A DNA stretch of 64,000 bases from Dreissena polymorpha. Taxonomy: Eukaryota; Mollusca; Bivalvia; Myida; Dreissenidae. Below are positions 31,401-41,567 of this stretch, one piece after another. A program made the position numbers and the translations under genes. Each line of letters opens with the position of its first letter. Positions within the stretch are counted from its first letter, which is position 1. The notes beneath the pieces are model-generated. The model did no database searches. It saw only the letters and a program-made list of their open reading frames with translations, and was not told where the DNA came from. The stretch covers positions 123,779,272 to 123,843,271 of the forward strand of contig NC_068359.1 of NCBI RefSeq assembly GCF_020536995.1, read 5' to 3'.

Positions 31401-33920
31401 ATACAGGTACCAATACCAGCTGTCCTGACGATATAATCCCAAGCTCAACACTAAGTCCAGTGATGGTATTTCATGAAGACACGTTACTGGGGACAAGAGA
31501 CTCTGTGCTTGGAATTGTGTTTTCTCTTCTTGGTCTCCTGATCATCTTAATCACAACTTTTTATGTGGTACGGAAAATCAGAAGACGGAGACGACTGGAG
31601 AGGATTCGGACATACCTTGGGTAAACATTTATAAGTTTTCTATGTTTTCTCAAGCTTTATTTTACCCCAAAGGAAGGGGCTATATTTGAGTCACCGTGTT
31701 GGTCAGATTATTGGTTGGTCAGTTTGTCTGCACATAGTGTCAACGGTTTGTGGAGCCAATTTCTTTTACATTTCTCCAGTGATTTAATTGAAATTTACAG
31801 TATGTCATTATAATGAAGAGTGTAGATGTGCAAGATATTTTGTTAATCTCAAGTGATCCCCACATTTCTGAGTTCTTTGCCCTTGACCATGGTTGACACA
31901 GTAGTGCAAAGGTATTAGCCTTGTTTGTTGAAAAGCTAATTGTTTTATTTTAACTCACATGTGCAAGGTGGACTTTTGTCTGTCTTTCAATTTCTGTCAG
32001 CAACATTTACCTTGTGAACACTCTCGAGTCCACATTTATTTTACCAGTCTTCATGAAATTTGGTGAGATCATTTGTCCAATATAATATCTTCTTTGCGTC
32101 AACAACTGAGTTATATGGCATCTTAATTAAATGAAAAGCTCTGGATCTGTCTAGAAGCCACACTTACTCAAAATAATTTTTCTATATATCTAGGCTGCGA
32201 AACATTGCAAAAGACGAAAGAACAGTTCAGTTCCTTTCTGTCTTGGGTGAGAGACGTTTGAGCCTCTGGCACACTTGTTTATATATCAGATTTGCTTTTA
32301 TTAAAAGCTAGGAAAATCTAAATCCTTTACTAATTTTCAATAATATATAGACTATTTATAGTATAGTCAAGTCAAAACACCAGTATAACTCAGAGCCTTG
32401 GACATTCTATAAATATGAAACTTTAGCATAATATGGCCTGTAAAATTTACAGAATGTGTGTTAAATTTATACTTTGATTAATTTAATAATGTTAAGACTG
32501 GTTATACCCCACAAACGAAGTTTAGGGGGTTATATAGGAGTGAGCTTGTCTGTCTGTCGGTCGGTCAGTCTGTCGGTAGGTAGGTCCGTATTAAGTGTCC
32601 GCTCTCTAATTCAAGTTTGTTTCAATCCGATCTTCACCAAACGTGGTCAGATGTTGTATCTAGATGATGTCTAGGTCAAGTTCAAATATGGGCCATACCG
32701 GGTCAAAAACTAGGTCAAGGGGTCAATTAGTGAGTTTTAAACATTGAGCAGGGGGTCCGCTCTCTAATTTAAGTAGTTTTTCCAGAGCTTCACCAAACAT
32801 GGTTAGAAGTTGTATCTAGATGATGTCTAGGCCAATTTCGAACATAGGTCATGGCAGGTCAAAAACTAGGTCACAGGGTCACTTAGTGCGTTTTAAACAT
32901 TTAGCATGGTGTCCGCTCTCTAATTCAAGAAGTTTTCATCCGATCTTCACCAAACTTGGTCAGAAGTTGTATCTAAATGATGTCTAGGTCAAGTTTGAAT
33001 ATGGGTCATTAGGGGTCAAAAACTAGGTCACAGAGTCACTTAGTGCTTTTTAAACATTCAGCATGTTGTCTGCTCTCTAATTCAAGAAGTTTTTATCCAA
33101 TATTTTCACCAAACTTGGTCAGAAGTTTTATCTAGATGATCTCTATGCCAAGTTTGAAGATGGGCCATGCCGGGCCTTTAACATTCAGCATTGTGTCTGC
33201 TCTCTTATTCAAGTAGTTTTCATCCAATCTTCACCAAACTTGGTCTGAAGTTTTATCTAGATGATCTTAAGGCAAAGTTTGAACATGGGCCATGCCAGAT
33301 CAAAAACTAGGACACTGGGTCCGTTAGTACGTTTTACACATTCAGCATTGTGTCCGCTCTCTAATTCAAGTAGTTTTCATCCGATCTTCACCACACTTGG
33401 TCAGAAGTTGTATCTAGATGATGTGTAGGTCAAGTTTTAACATGGGCCACTAGGTGACAGGGTCACTTAGTGCGTTTTAAACATTGAGCATGGCGTCCGC
33501 TGTTTTTTGTGAAGACAACATGCAAAATATTCTGTGTCATTGCGGCATCTGGGGGTATTCGTCACGTCACAAAGCTCTAGTTTTCATTGGTAAACTTGGT
33601 TTCATCATTTAAGAAGTGGGAACTGATTTTAACTGCTGGTCAATAAGTATGGATAATTTGTAACAAATTTGCCAACATTTATTTAACTGTTATAATAATT
33701 GTGATAATGTTGCTGCAGAAATGGATATGAGTGCAGATAAGCACTATATCTTTTCCTTTTTTTTTTAAATTCTGTGATGTATAGTGTACATGTATATTAC
33801 ACTTCCAGATCAACAATTATTGACCCCTTTGAGAATCTTCAAAACCGTATAGAGGAGGATTCCGGGAGTCAGCGACTGATTGAAGCACTAGAAAACAGGG
33901 GCTCAGCTGCTGAATTGTGA
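19459..33920 (+). CDS. Novel type I membrane protein, 224 residues, four exons (whole gene span)
   Basis: Four exons (19459-19495, 28863-29174, 31407-31620, 33809-33920) join in phases 1, 1 and 2 to a 675-base reading frame, exactly 225 codons. All introns are GT-AG. Order of parts: signal peptide (residues 1 to about 15); an ectodomain of about 100 residues with an Fn3-like C-terminal strand pattern (DGLSAESNYSIHLKCG), seven cysteines at 18, 32, 51, 55, 58, 103 and 122 and N-glycosylation sites at 57, 96 and 119; a Ser/Thr/Pro stalk; a transmembrane helix (about 150-171, VLGIVFSLLGLLIILITTFY); an Arg-rich stretch (172-184); and a 40-residue acidic tail ending SAAEL. It probably sits at the cell surface as a small receptor or adhesion protein. 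No family recognised. Confidence 0.8.
19547..21925. mobile_element. CAAAGACC-family TIR element, long copy (2.38 kb)
   Basis: TIRs of about 32 bases (CAAAGACCTATAGA… at both ends, two bases differing). GTTAATA flanks both sides as a perfect 7-bp target duplication. The interior carries about four tandem units of roughly 200 bp ('agattaacatctcacctagc' at about 20702, 20902, 21095 and 21298). A short frame starting MADSSWNREES lies near the right end. There is no transposase, so it is non-autonomous. Superfamily uncertain: 6-7-bp duplications are known for Dada, 7-8 for P-like elements. It begins only 52 bases after exon 1 of the 224-residue gene. Confidence 0.8.
21926..22678. other. Intron 1 segment between the two TIR copies
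   Basis: AT-rich; nothing recognised. Confidence 0.5.
22679..24455. mobile_element. CAAAGACC-family TIR element, short copy (1.78 kb)
   Basis: Same TIRs. Flanks GTTTAAC and GCTTAAC are a 7-bp duplication with one change. It aligns with the long copy but has lost an AT-rich block after about 22985 and most of one tandem unit (anchors at about 23605, 23806 and 23999). Long minus-strand frames across the units (for example 23422-23775) are repeat translation. Both copies lie in intron 1, same orientation, 750 bases apart. Confidence 0.8.
24456..25298. other. Intron 1 segment, nothing recognised
   Basis: No repeat ends or frames of note. Confidence 0.5.
25299..26636 (-). mobile_element. Pogo/Tigger-like DNA transposon, degenerate
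   Basis: CAGTAGACTCT termini are inverted repeats flanked by TA on both sides (25297-25298, 26637-26638). Subterminal 'tccggttttcagagagttcc' repeats occur on both sides. On the minus strand a CENP-B-type helix-turn-helix relic (25835-25963) supports the pogo group. The rest of the transposase (catalytic DDE part) is absent. Confidence 0.7.
25835..25963 (-). pseudogene. N-terminal remnant of a pogo-type transposase (CENP-B-like HTH)
   Basis: Forty-two codons from ATG (25963-25961) include KRRRVELTLEDKIKLI, the typical opening of the CENP-B N-terminal/pipsqueak-type DNA-binding domain. The normal continuation (helix 2-3 with a Gly-Val-Ser turn) is lost; the frame stops after KIRS. It lies in the right orientation within the TIRs. 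Family call from memory of the K-R-x-LTLE-x-K-x-x-LI pattern. Confidence 0.6.
26640..27052. other. Intron 1 segment, nothing recognised
   Basis: AT-rich, no structure. Confidence 0.45.
27053..27126. repeat. 74-bp imperfect hairpin
   Basis: CCCCATTTGGTGCA and TACCATGTG pair with CACATGGTA and TGCACCAATGGGG around a 17-base loop; a six-base internal mismatch and one bulged T break the stem. Size and shape are like a miRNA precursor or a tiny foldback element. It lies in intron 1 of the plus-strand gene. Confidence 0.55.
27317..27659. mobile_element. hAT-like MITE, 343 bp
   Basis: CAGGGCTCAACATTAA and its complement form the ends. ATCTA on both sides (27312-27316, 27660-27664) is a 5-bp target duplication. 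Inner arms repeat 'gggcaagt' and 'acttgccc'. Non-coding; the minus frame at 27214-27432 is a shadow. A decayed relative may lie at 34038-34190. Confidence 0.75.
27712..28075 (+). repeat. 'gctcacctgagc…' repeat with stem-loop end (intronic)
   Basis: AGCTCACC…GGTGAGCT stem-loop at 27711-27744, then two units of about 160 bp around 'aaaaccttgttaacactcta', 'cttcatgaaacttg' and 'atatcttggatgag'. Same family as 41568-42739 and, decayed, 31955-32290. Terminal text 'gggcctttcaggccctcttt' closes it. Confidence 0.7.
28155..28613. mobile_element. 'aggggcagatccagga' MITE
   Basis: The right end, inverted, reads AGGGGCAGATCCAGGATTTT and the left end AAGGGGGGCGGACGCGG; both sides carry GGGGCG/CGCCCC blocks. 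A common non-autonomous type in invertebrates. The left end is eroded. No frame. Confidence 0.5.
28863..29174 (+). CDS. Exon 2: cysteine-rich Fn3-like ectodomain
   Basis: Acceptor 'ctacttcttatttttcag', 312 bases, donor 'gaag|gttagc'. Only one frame is open; it starts YSYNCIVANVIEV and holds the WNCT and SNYS glycosylation sites and the Fn3-like end NEVFFFTE. Entry and exit phases (1 and 1) fit both neighbours. The other two frames stop within about 20 codons. Confidence 0.85.
29212..30235 (-). repeat. Tandem-core element of the 145-bp half-site family, inverted (intron 2)
   Basis: Starts with the GCCCCC…GAGGGGGTATA stem-loop (29217-29250), then (ggtc)n, then about six units with 'gtcaaaggtcaaggtcacag' and 'ggtttccggatgataactc'. 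A second 'gtcggtccgtccacc' block at about 29890 shows that two elements are fused or nested. It ends 'aacagcccttgtttgg', the inverse of the opening at 3310. Confidence 0.8.
30298..30568 (-). repeat. Tandem-core element, 'acacaatgccccctaatgcg' type (intron 2)
   Basis: TATGCCCCC…GGGGTATA stem-loop (30300-30332), (tctg)n, 'gcaacttgatatttggcatg', 'aaggtcaaggtcattcttta', then 'gggggcattgtgtttctgac' and 'acatctcttgttt'. Inverted relative of 2012-2872. Confidence 0.75.
30569..30960. other. Intron 2 segment, nothing recognised
   Basis: AT-rich. Confidence 0.45.
30965..31215. mobile_element. Second palindromic MITE family, fuller copy (intron 2)
   Basis: 'cccactcagaggcaaagtga…aaccagaacagcctg' pairs with 'cagtctgttcaggttttatg'. 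It continues with 'aatgcctttaaaacttta' as at 9480. Confidence 0.6.
31407..31620 (+). CDS. Exon 3: stalk, transmembrane helix, Arg-rich stretch
   Basis: Acceptor 'caaagcatttaattatacag', donor 'CTTGG|gtaaac'. It encodes the NTSCPDD stalk, a Ser/Thr/Pro-rich linker, a 20-22-residue hydrophobic helix and VRKIRRRRRLERIRTYL. The positive-inside rule supports a cytosolic C-terminus. Confidence 0.85.
31955..32290. repeat. Decayed 'aaccttgttaacactcta' repeat (intron 3)
   Basis: Shares 'accttgtgaacactctcgag', 'ttcatgaaatttggt' and 'gtccaat' with 27712 and 41568; ends are not defined. Confidence 0.5.
32508..33582 (-). repeat. Tandem-core element, about seven units near 150 bp (intron 3)
   Basis: Opens with an ATACCCC…GGGGGTTAT stem-loop (32505-32535) and (tctg/ggtc)n. 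Units repeat 'gtccgctctctaattcaag', 'cgatcttcaccaaacttggt', 'tgtatctagatgatgtctag' and 'gggtcaaaaactaggtcac'. Ends 'cacaaagctctagttttc'. Lacks the AGGTCA cluster of the 145-bp family. Confidence 0.8.
33809..33920 (+). CDS. Exon 4: cytosolic tail and stop
   Basis: Acceptor 'gtatattacacttccag'. It completes a Gly codon and encodes STIIDPFENLQNRIEEDSGS, then QRLIEALENRGSAAEL, then TGA. The amphipathic, acidic tail carries DPF, a tripeptide that in other proteins binds clathrin-adaptor appendages (suggestive only). Confidence 0.8.
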
Positions 33921-36280
33921 TACACATGAAGATACAAAAAATTAGGGCATAAATTCTATTGGAATTATTGAATCTGATACTGTTCGTAGTTGAATTGTGT
34001 TACAAGAAGCATTTAAGGCATTAATTATTCCATTCATCAGGGCTGTAAAATGCTACTGACTTGCTCAAAATAATGACTAAAATTTGGTTCCCTGCAAGTA
34101 TGATGTCAAAATACTTGCCAGATCAGACAACCCCTACTTGAGATCAGTAAGTGCTTTGATTTTCTAACAGGTACTTGCCTGGTACCGACATGAAGACACT
34201 GTGTAAACTTATATTACTGTATAATGCGTAATTAGATTTGTTTGTAACTGTAACCAGGCAATATGTGTTTGCATGGGGTTAATATTTGCATTTGCACCTT
34301 TTATTGTAATGCACAGTGTTGAAAACAGCTTGATTTCTGCAATTTTTTGGGAAAAATGTCTTGAGAGGTTTGACAGCTGCAAACATGAAAATCTAGGTGA
34401 GCAGAAAGTAAGTAAGGGCAAGCTGACTTTGTCAGCTGGTAGCCATATAATGGCTGATAGCTTTTAAGAGATTTATACACACTTGTACATTTGCTGTTGG
34501 ATACTCTTTTTGCATTTATTTTAAGAGTTGTGATACATGTAGCTATAGCTTTGTTTAAAAATCAATTCTTTCGGTAATGTTAGAATTGGATACTCTTTTG
34601 TACTGGTATTTTAAAGTGATTTCCCATTCTTTTATGTGTGTCTGTAAATGTGCATTAGAGTTAACATATGAGCTGTCGAGCTCTCGACAATCAGGGCTTC
34701 ATGCATGTGTGTAAAGTGTCATCCAAGCTAATATTTTCTTCTATGACCTAGTAAAGGCTGATACCAACAAGTTGACTTGTGTTGGTGTAGAACCACAAAA
34801 TAGTTTATATGTGTTTTATAAACACATCTGCATAGAATAGTGGTGATTTCCAAATAGTACATATTGTTCATACTGGAATGAGTTTAAATTATTTACAATT
34901 ATACAAAACACTTATTTCCTTGATTTTCAAATTTCTTCAGAACTGCTATTTTGGTTTTTCATATCATCTACATGTTATCTTTTTTGAAAAGTTTTTGCTA
35001 CAGTGAGTTCATAAACTTGTATACTTGCTTTAACTAATTTTTTTAGGAAATGAACGAAAGTTTAATGCCTTTAAGAAATCCAACCAAGTGGGCCTGTAAT
35101 CACAAACGTTTTAAGTATAAAATACAGACTCAGACTTATATTTCCCAAATTTAAAAATTGATTTTCTAGAGATATCAAATCGTGTTAAGTGAATGAAAAG
35201 TGATATTTGTGTAGTTCTCTTTATATTGAATGTGATCGTTTTATGATACAAATTATCGGTAAAATTATATTTGGATTCTTTTCTTTAGCCTATAATTAAG
35301 ACTTAAAACTTAGGAAAATTCAAGTCCAACTTAATTATAAATTCATTAATTATTTATTATAAATAAAGGTAGAACTGTTAAAACTGCACAGGCTAATCTG
35401 GGATATTACTTAACATTTGGTGAATTCAAGTCCAACTTTGTTATAAATGCATTAATTATATATAGGATCTTGCATGAGTGGTCGCGTTGTATTGAATTTA
35501 TTAAACAAGTCCTCTAATTAATGATTAAAAACGAGGCTTTTTTATTTTATGCTCTTTTAACCGTTTATTCACATTGTAAAAGAGTTAACTGAAGAAATTC
35601 GCTGGAATAATGACGTCATTTCGTCCAAAAAAAAAGATGTCATTTCACAGTTATTTAACTAGTGTAATAACACCCGTGTAATAAACAAAAATGAGCATAA
35701 CATTATTTCACGCCTGGAGCGTAGGTAATGTTATAATTACTAATAAAGGTAGAAATGTTAAGACTGCACAGGCTAATCTGGGATAATACTTAACATGTAT
35801 GCATTAAGTCCTGTTTTCCCAGAACCAGGCTCATTTGATCTGTAGATTGTTGAAGATTTTTAGTGTATTTTACAACAAGTGTAATAGATGATGTTCTTCT
35901 TGTTTGGAATGCCTGTTAACATCGTGTACATTATGTCATATGTAAATGGTCACACTAGTTGTTGATATTGGTAAATTAATTATAATAAAATTGAATTGAA
36001 ACCAAAGAAAATATCATGCATTTGTTTGAAAGTCACACATGACAATGACTTGTATGTGTTTTGAAATTTGAAAATGTTCAAAGCTTGTTGATGATAATTC
36101 TATTTGTTATCAAGTTTATACTTTAATATTTGCCCTTTCCATATGATTTTGGTTTCATTCAGATTTCAAAAATATATGTTTGCATTCTAAAAAAAAGAAA
36201 CATATTACATTGTATGTTATAATTCCATCGTAAACGTATCAGTTTAAAAGTTGAAAAAAGAGACATCCAGTTTTACTATG
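33921..36280 (+). other. 3' flank of the 224-residue gene with repeat fragments
   Basis: Likely includes the 3' UTR; AATAAA signals occur near 35371 and 35987, so the cleavage site is not settled. Repeat pieces: hAT-like 'acttgcc' fragment (34038-34190), palindromic-MITE fragments (about 34715-34735, 35375-35412, 35745-35845) and a foldback copy (35530-35735). The MITE half at 35745 duplicates the one at 35375. Confidence 0.45.
35530..35735. mobile_element. Partial copy of the 'ttttattttatgctttcc' foldback family
   Basis: Shares 'tttttattttatgctc', 'aatgacgtcatttcg' and 'atttcacag' with 36722 and 58860-59100; terminal palindrome incomplete. Confidence 0.45.
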
Positions 36281-36284
36281 TTTT

Positions 36285-36618
36285 TATGCCCCCAAAGGAG
36301 GGCATATAACGGTAGTGATCGGACTGTCAGTCTCTCCGTCCGTCTTTCTGTCACACTTTGGGTTTAGGTTTTGAAAAATGCTCATAACTTCTATGTCGCT
36401 TCAGATAGCAACTTGATATTCGGCAAGCATGTGTATCTCATGGAGCTGCACATTTTGATTGCTGAAAGGTCAAGGTTAAAAAAAAACAAGTTCAAGGGAA
36501 GTAATAAGCTTCAAAGGGAGATAATTATCTGTACCTGCCAAATGATGGAAAAAATTAATAAATCAAAGCGGCGTAGTAGGGGGCATTGTGTTTCTGACAA
36601 ACACATCTCTTGTTCTTA
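36285..36618 (-). repeat. Tandem-core element, 'acacaatgccccctactacg' type
   Basis: TATGCCCCC…GGGCATATA stem-loop (36287-36308), (cgtc/tctg)n, 'agcaacttgatattcggcaa', 'aaagcggcgtagtaggggg', end 'acacatctcttgtt'. Inverted relative of 2012-2872. Confidence 0.75.
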
Positions 36619-36721
36619 TTCAAATGTAAATCTTTTGTGTTGTAAGCTATAACATAGCTATCACGCCTTATTTGTTGCACTTTTGTATATAATTTAGTTC
36701 ACTTTTAAACGAATAATAGGA

Positions 36722-36965
36722 TTTTATTTTATGCTTTCCGGTGGTTTATAGAGAAATATCAGTGAATTAAAACTGATAATTTCACTGTTTTAAACAGTGA
36801 AAATTATCATTGAAAATTATCAGTTAAAATCATCAATAATTTTCATTGTTTACTGTGAAATGACGTCATTTTTTGACGAAATGATGTCATTATCACAGCG
36901 AAAATCTTTAGTTAAACTCTTTAACAATATATATAAACTGTGAAAAAAAGCATAAAATAAAAAGA
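36722..36965. mobile_element. Foldback element, 'ttttattttatgctttccgg' family
   Basis: Left end 'attttatgctttccggtggt', right end 'aaaaagcataaaataaaaag'. It contains the nested palindrome 'cactgttttaaacagtg' and two 'gacgtcatt/gatgtcatt' motifs. Fuller sibling at 58860-59100. Confidence 0.7.
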
Positions 36966-37161
36966 AAATTTGTTGGATTCGGTGGATTATCGATTTTAAT
37001 TCACTCGTGATCATAGAAAAAAAAATCCAACAAATATCCTTTATATATAATGTGATATCATTTTATCCAAAACTTATTTGTGTCTCTTTTTGCCTTCCAT
37101 TTGTTCTGAGTTAAGGGTCTGGCCAGTTTATGTATTTTTTTTACATGTTATGTATTCATTA

Positions 37162-37640
37162 AAGGAGCCTTTTCACAGATTTTGGCGTGTATTGAAGTTT
37201 GTCATAAAATTCTTTATATTGATAAATTTATAATTGGACCTAAAAATCTTCAGTAAAAATCAAGAATACAATTAAAAAAGTAACCCTCCACTGTTCTTGA
37301 ACCACTGATCCCTGGAGTCCTGGAGTAAAAAAGTCTTCCACTTAGACCACTCGGCCATCTGTGCTCATGCTATGAGGGGACGTATTTTTTACTTTATATT
37401 AGCAATCCTCAAAGTTTCACAAAATATAACTACAACAATGGAACTTTCCAAATTATTCAATCATTTTGCGATGCAACGCTTTATAATTTTCATGTTTTTA
37501 AATGGTCAATAATGGACATTTTAGAGCATGGTTAATGTTCAGTATTACTATTTCCTCACAAATATCATAACTAAAACGAAAATTTGCGAATCTGACCTTT
37601 TTTAATTTTGTCAATTTACCAAGACGTGAAAAGGTCCCTA
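37162..37640 (-). mobile_element. TIR element carrying a tRNA-like unit, copy 2
   Basis: The inverse of 870-1378 along its whole length, with TA at 37160-37161 and 37641-37642. The tRNA-like part (about 37283-37366, minus strand) keeps TGGCCGAGTGG as A box and GGTTCAAGAAC as a damaged B box, so the two copies have decayed differently. Confidence 0.75.
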
Positions 37641-37734
37641 TAATCCATATCTATTCTGTGACATGACTTTATAGTAATCCAGTTGCCCTTTTTAATAACT
37701 GATTAAACTATTGATTATTAACTTGGCTGTTTTT

Positions 37735-38028
37735 GAAGAAAACCCGAGGTATTTTCATAGCCGGCTCGCTGTCTGCCATCCGCCGTGCTCAAACCTTAAC
37801 ATTGGCTTTAAAATCAAAGTGCTTCCACCTACAACTCTGAAATTTCATATGTATATGCACATTGATGAGTTCTACTCACCACACCTATTTTGGGGTCACT
37901 AGGTCAAATTTCAAGGTCACTGTGACCTCTAAAAAAAATTATTCTGACAAGCTTTCATTTATTTCAAACTGCACCTGCAGCCGAGCTTGGCCCCCGTTAT
38001 GCGGTGCTCTTGTTACAAAATTTGCTTT
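37735..38028 (-). repeat. 'gcggtgctcttgtta' repeat
   Basis: Shares 'gaaaacccgag', 'ccttaacattggct', 'aaatcaaagtgcttccacct', 'ttgatgagttctac' and 'gcggtgctcttgtta' with 40410-40885; one core unit here, two there. Confidence 0.75.
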
Positions 38029-38239
38029 ATCATGTTGTGATTTTATAAGAAAAAAAGCTTGTGTGTTTTCATGTCAGTCAATTATAATTTGTCTTTTTGC
38101 TCAACTTAAACAAGTTTTTTTTGTACTTGAACAAGTCATGCATAATTATGCACCATACAGATTCTTAATGTTTCACTCAATATCATTTTCTAATGTGGGT
38201 AAATACTAAGGTAATTTGCTATGTGTTTTGTTAACCATG

Positions 38240-38600
38240 TTTTCCGAAGTAAAAAAATGGTTATTAGATTGGCGAATGTCTGCGGGCGGGCAATAACTTT
38301 GTCGTTCATTTTCAGATTTTAAAATCATTTGGCACATTTGTTCACCATCATTAGATGGTGTGTCGCACGAAAGAATTACATCGATATCTCCAAGGTCAAG
38401 GTCACACTTTGAGTTCAAAGGTAAAAAATGGCCATAAATGAGCTTGTCCGGCCATAACTATGTCATTCATTGTGAGATTTTAAAATCATTTGGCACATTT
38501 GTTCACCATCATGGGACGGTGTGTCACACGAAAGAATAACGTCAATATCTCCAAGGTCAAGGTCGCCACAACTAAAAATAGATTTATTTTGAAACTAAGG
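38240..38600. repeat. Two tandem units of about 180 bp
   Basis: 'agattttaaaatcatttggc', 'acatttgttcaccatcat', 'ggtgtgtc(g/a)cacgaaagaat' and 'atctccaaggtcaaggtc' each occur twice (about 38310 and 38472). Confidence 0.75.
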
Positions 38601-39955
38601 GGGTTAATTGTAAACAATCAGTTCAGTTTTAGTTGTCTCTCTATATCAGCCTTTTTTTCACATTGAAAACCTGGTTTTGTGACAATTTTGTTTCTTGTTT
38701 ATATAAAAACACTAAACCATTGGTGAAATTATCATGTTTGTGTGTCTTTACTGGCTTTATGTTGGATATGAAAGTATTAATTAATAAGACAAAAATTAAA
38801 AACATCTTGTCAGAAACCACTTGGCAGATAAGATTATTTTTGAAAAGTTTATGGATTATTTTTCTTAAAAATCACATCATGCGAAAAAGGTTCTTATGAC
38901 AAATTCATCCAGTATAGCCCCATACCAGCATGTGTATCGCTGTCGATTATAAAGTAGGTTTCATGCTCTTATTAATGGAAAGGGTAGACCTAACTTCCCA
39001 AACATACAGGCTGGTCTGCAGCTACACTAGACGCGTATAGCATACGACCTATTTAAGCATTTAATTGGTCTTATTGTAATGGTATTTGAAAAACAGTTTC
39101 AAACAACAGAGCAATGCATTCATGTGTTAGTAAATTTATGATCTCTTAATGATCTTTGCACCAATTAGTTTTCCTATTATCTATTGCTAAGAAGATAAAT
39201 GTGTAGTAGGTTCAAATATTATGATTTGTTTTAAGAAAATATTTTAAAATAATGCACTTGCTAAGTAACACATTTAAGAAAAGCAATGTTTAATGTATGT
39301 TACAGTAACTTACTATTTGCGATGTATGCGTTCTGTATATATATGATATATATGTGAATGTTGTTTTATTTGACCATCACCTTGTTAAGTCTTATTTTCA
39401 TTTATTGTAATAGCAATAAACTGCTACATAAAACATATATATTCTTTACGGGGTAGCTGTAGTAAATTAGTTTTATTAAAAGGGACCCCATGCAGACTAT
39501 ACAGAAATGGGCATAGTATAACAATAAAAATGTGAACACCATATTTTAAATTGGTATTTTAGATGGAAAACTAGCTTCCTACAGAGAGTATGAGAATCAT
39601 TTATTCTAAGGAAATACATGTACAAATAGACACCTAACATAGACTTTGTTATTCAGTCATGCATGTGTAAGTGTTAAAGGAATAGTTATTATGTAGGTTT
39701 TTTTATGAAATGAAGAAATTCATTGAAGCCCTTTCCTTAAAACTCTTGATCTCTCCCACAAACAAAAGCAATACTGCACAACACATATCACCTGCTCCCA
39801 TAGATTTAGAATTAATTTTATTTTTATTTGTTAAATTTTGGATTTGTTTGTTTGATTTTTTTTTCCTATAGCATATGTTAAAAGTAAATAAGACTTAATT
39901 AGTATGTATAGCTCATTGAAGGGATATGAAGCTCACAGTCACCATAACTCTTTGC
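38601..39955. other. Intergenic, nothing recognised
   Basis: AT-rich with AATAAA near 39413; the frame 38633-38899 has no supporting signals. Confidence 0.45.
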
Positions 39956-39959
39956 TTTC

Positions 39960-40205
39960 ATATATGAGTTGTGTTCTGAGGAAAATGGGCATACTGCATG
40001 TGTGTAAAGTGTCATCCCAGATTAGCCTGTGCAGTCTGCACAGGCTAATCAGGGACAATACCGTCCACCTAAACTAGATTTTTGCTAATAAGAGACTTTC
40101 TTTAAACAGAAAATATCATAAAAGTGGAAAGTGTTGTCCCTGATAATCTGGGATGACACTTTATGCACATGCATTAAATCCTGTTTTCACAGAGCTCGGC
40201 CCATA
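39960..40205. mobile_element. Palindromic MITE ('cacaggctaatcaggga' family), fullest copy
   Basis: Arms: 'gtgtaaagtgtcatcccaga…gcacaggctaatcagggac' and 'gtgttgtccctgataatctgggatgacac' with 'cacatgcattaaatcctgtt' at the end. Reference for the interrupted copy at 655-1410. Confidence 0.75.
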
Positions 40206-40409
40206 TATTTAGAGTTATTGCCAGTCATTGGTTTTTATTCTTAGATTTTGTGTGGAGCAAATCATAAAAATTATAAGAGATTCACAAGTCTTTTTTTAAC
40301 TCAAAGGGGCATCACAGTATTTTCCTATAATATATTCATTAAAACAATTCATATTCACTCCTATAATTATTTTTTTAAATAACAGTGTCATATTGATGAA
40401 ACCATTAAG

Positions 40410-40885
40410 AACTAGAGCTGTCACTGTTTGTGCCAAATGCCCACGAAGTGTCATTTTTAACTCGGCGTTTTCGGAGAAAACCCGAGATATTGTCATAGCC
40501 AGCTCGTAGTGTCGTCCGCCATCCGCATCGCGCTAAAACCTTAACATTGGCTCTAAAATCAAAGTGATTCGACCTACAACTTTGAAACTTCATATGTAGA
40601 TGCACCTTGATGAGTTCTACACGCCACACTCATCTTTTGGTCAAAGGTCAAGGTCACTGTGACCTCTAATATAAAACTTTAACATTGGCTCTAAAATCAT
40701 AGTGCTTCCACCTACAACTTTGAAATTTCATATGTAGATGCTCCTTGATGAGTTCTACATGCTACACCCATTTTGGGGTCACTAGGTCAAAGGTCAAGGT
40801 CATTGTGACCTCTAAAAACTAAAAAAAAAATCTGACAAGCACTCGTAGCCGAGCATGGCACTAGTTAAGCGGTGCTCTTGTTATC
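40410..40885 (-). repeat. 'gcggtgctcttgtta' repeat, two core units
   Basis: Core units start near 40533 and 40677 ('aaactttaacattggctcta'), each with 'gtcaaaggtcaaggtca' and 'tgtgacctct'. Same ends as 37735-38028. Confidence 0.75.
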
Positions 40886-41071
40886 CAAAATTGTGATCTT
40901 GTCATCTTGGCCTTCAAAGTTTTATTTATTTATTGAAGAACAGAAATCTCAATTTACTTATTCATATAGTAAAGCTGATGGCATTTTTGTTCACTTATAG
41001 CCATGCTTTGCACAAGAAAAAAAAACAAAGGGAAAAGATTCTTATCAAATACATGTATAATCCACACCTTT

Positions 41072-41520
41072 TTATGCCCCCTTTGAAGAAGAGGGGGTAT
41101 ATTATTTGTTGGATGTCGATCGGTCTGTCGGTAGATCATTTCCTATCAATACCTCATCATGCATTGACAGATTGAATTGATACTTAATATGTGCATTTGC
41201 CTTGGACAGTAGATGACCCCTATTGAAATTGGGGTCACTAGGTCACAGGTCACAAGTGTGAAAAGCGTTTCTGATCAATAACCTCAACTAATTGACTGGT
41301 TGGCTTGATACTTCCCATGTGCATTGGCCTTGGACATTATATGACCCATTTTCAATTTGGGGTCACTATGTCAAAGGTCACTGTCACAATAAGTGTGAAA
41401 ATTGTATCCGATCAATAACTCGTCAACATTGGCCTTGGATAGTAGATGACGCCTAATGAAATTGGGGTCACTAGTTCAAAGCCCTGTTTGGGGGACATAT
41501 GTCTTCACCCGGGGAACTCT
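41072..41520 (-). repeat. Tandem-core element, three units near 120-130 bp
   Basis: TATGCCCCC…GAGGGGGTATA stem-loop (41073-41102), (ggtc)n, then units with 'gatacttaatatgtgcatt', 'ttggccttggac', 'tagatgacccctattgaaat' and 'ggggtcactaggtca'. Closes with 'aactcttattt'. Confidence 0.7.
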
Positions 41521-41567
41521 TATTTAATTCTTCTTTCATTATTTAAGCTTCATTGGATTCCCTAAAT

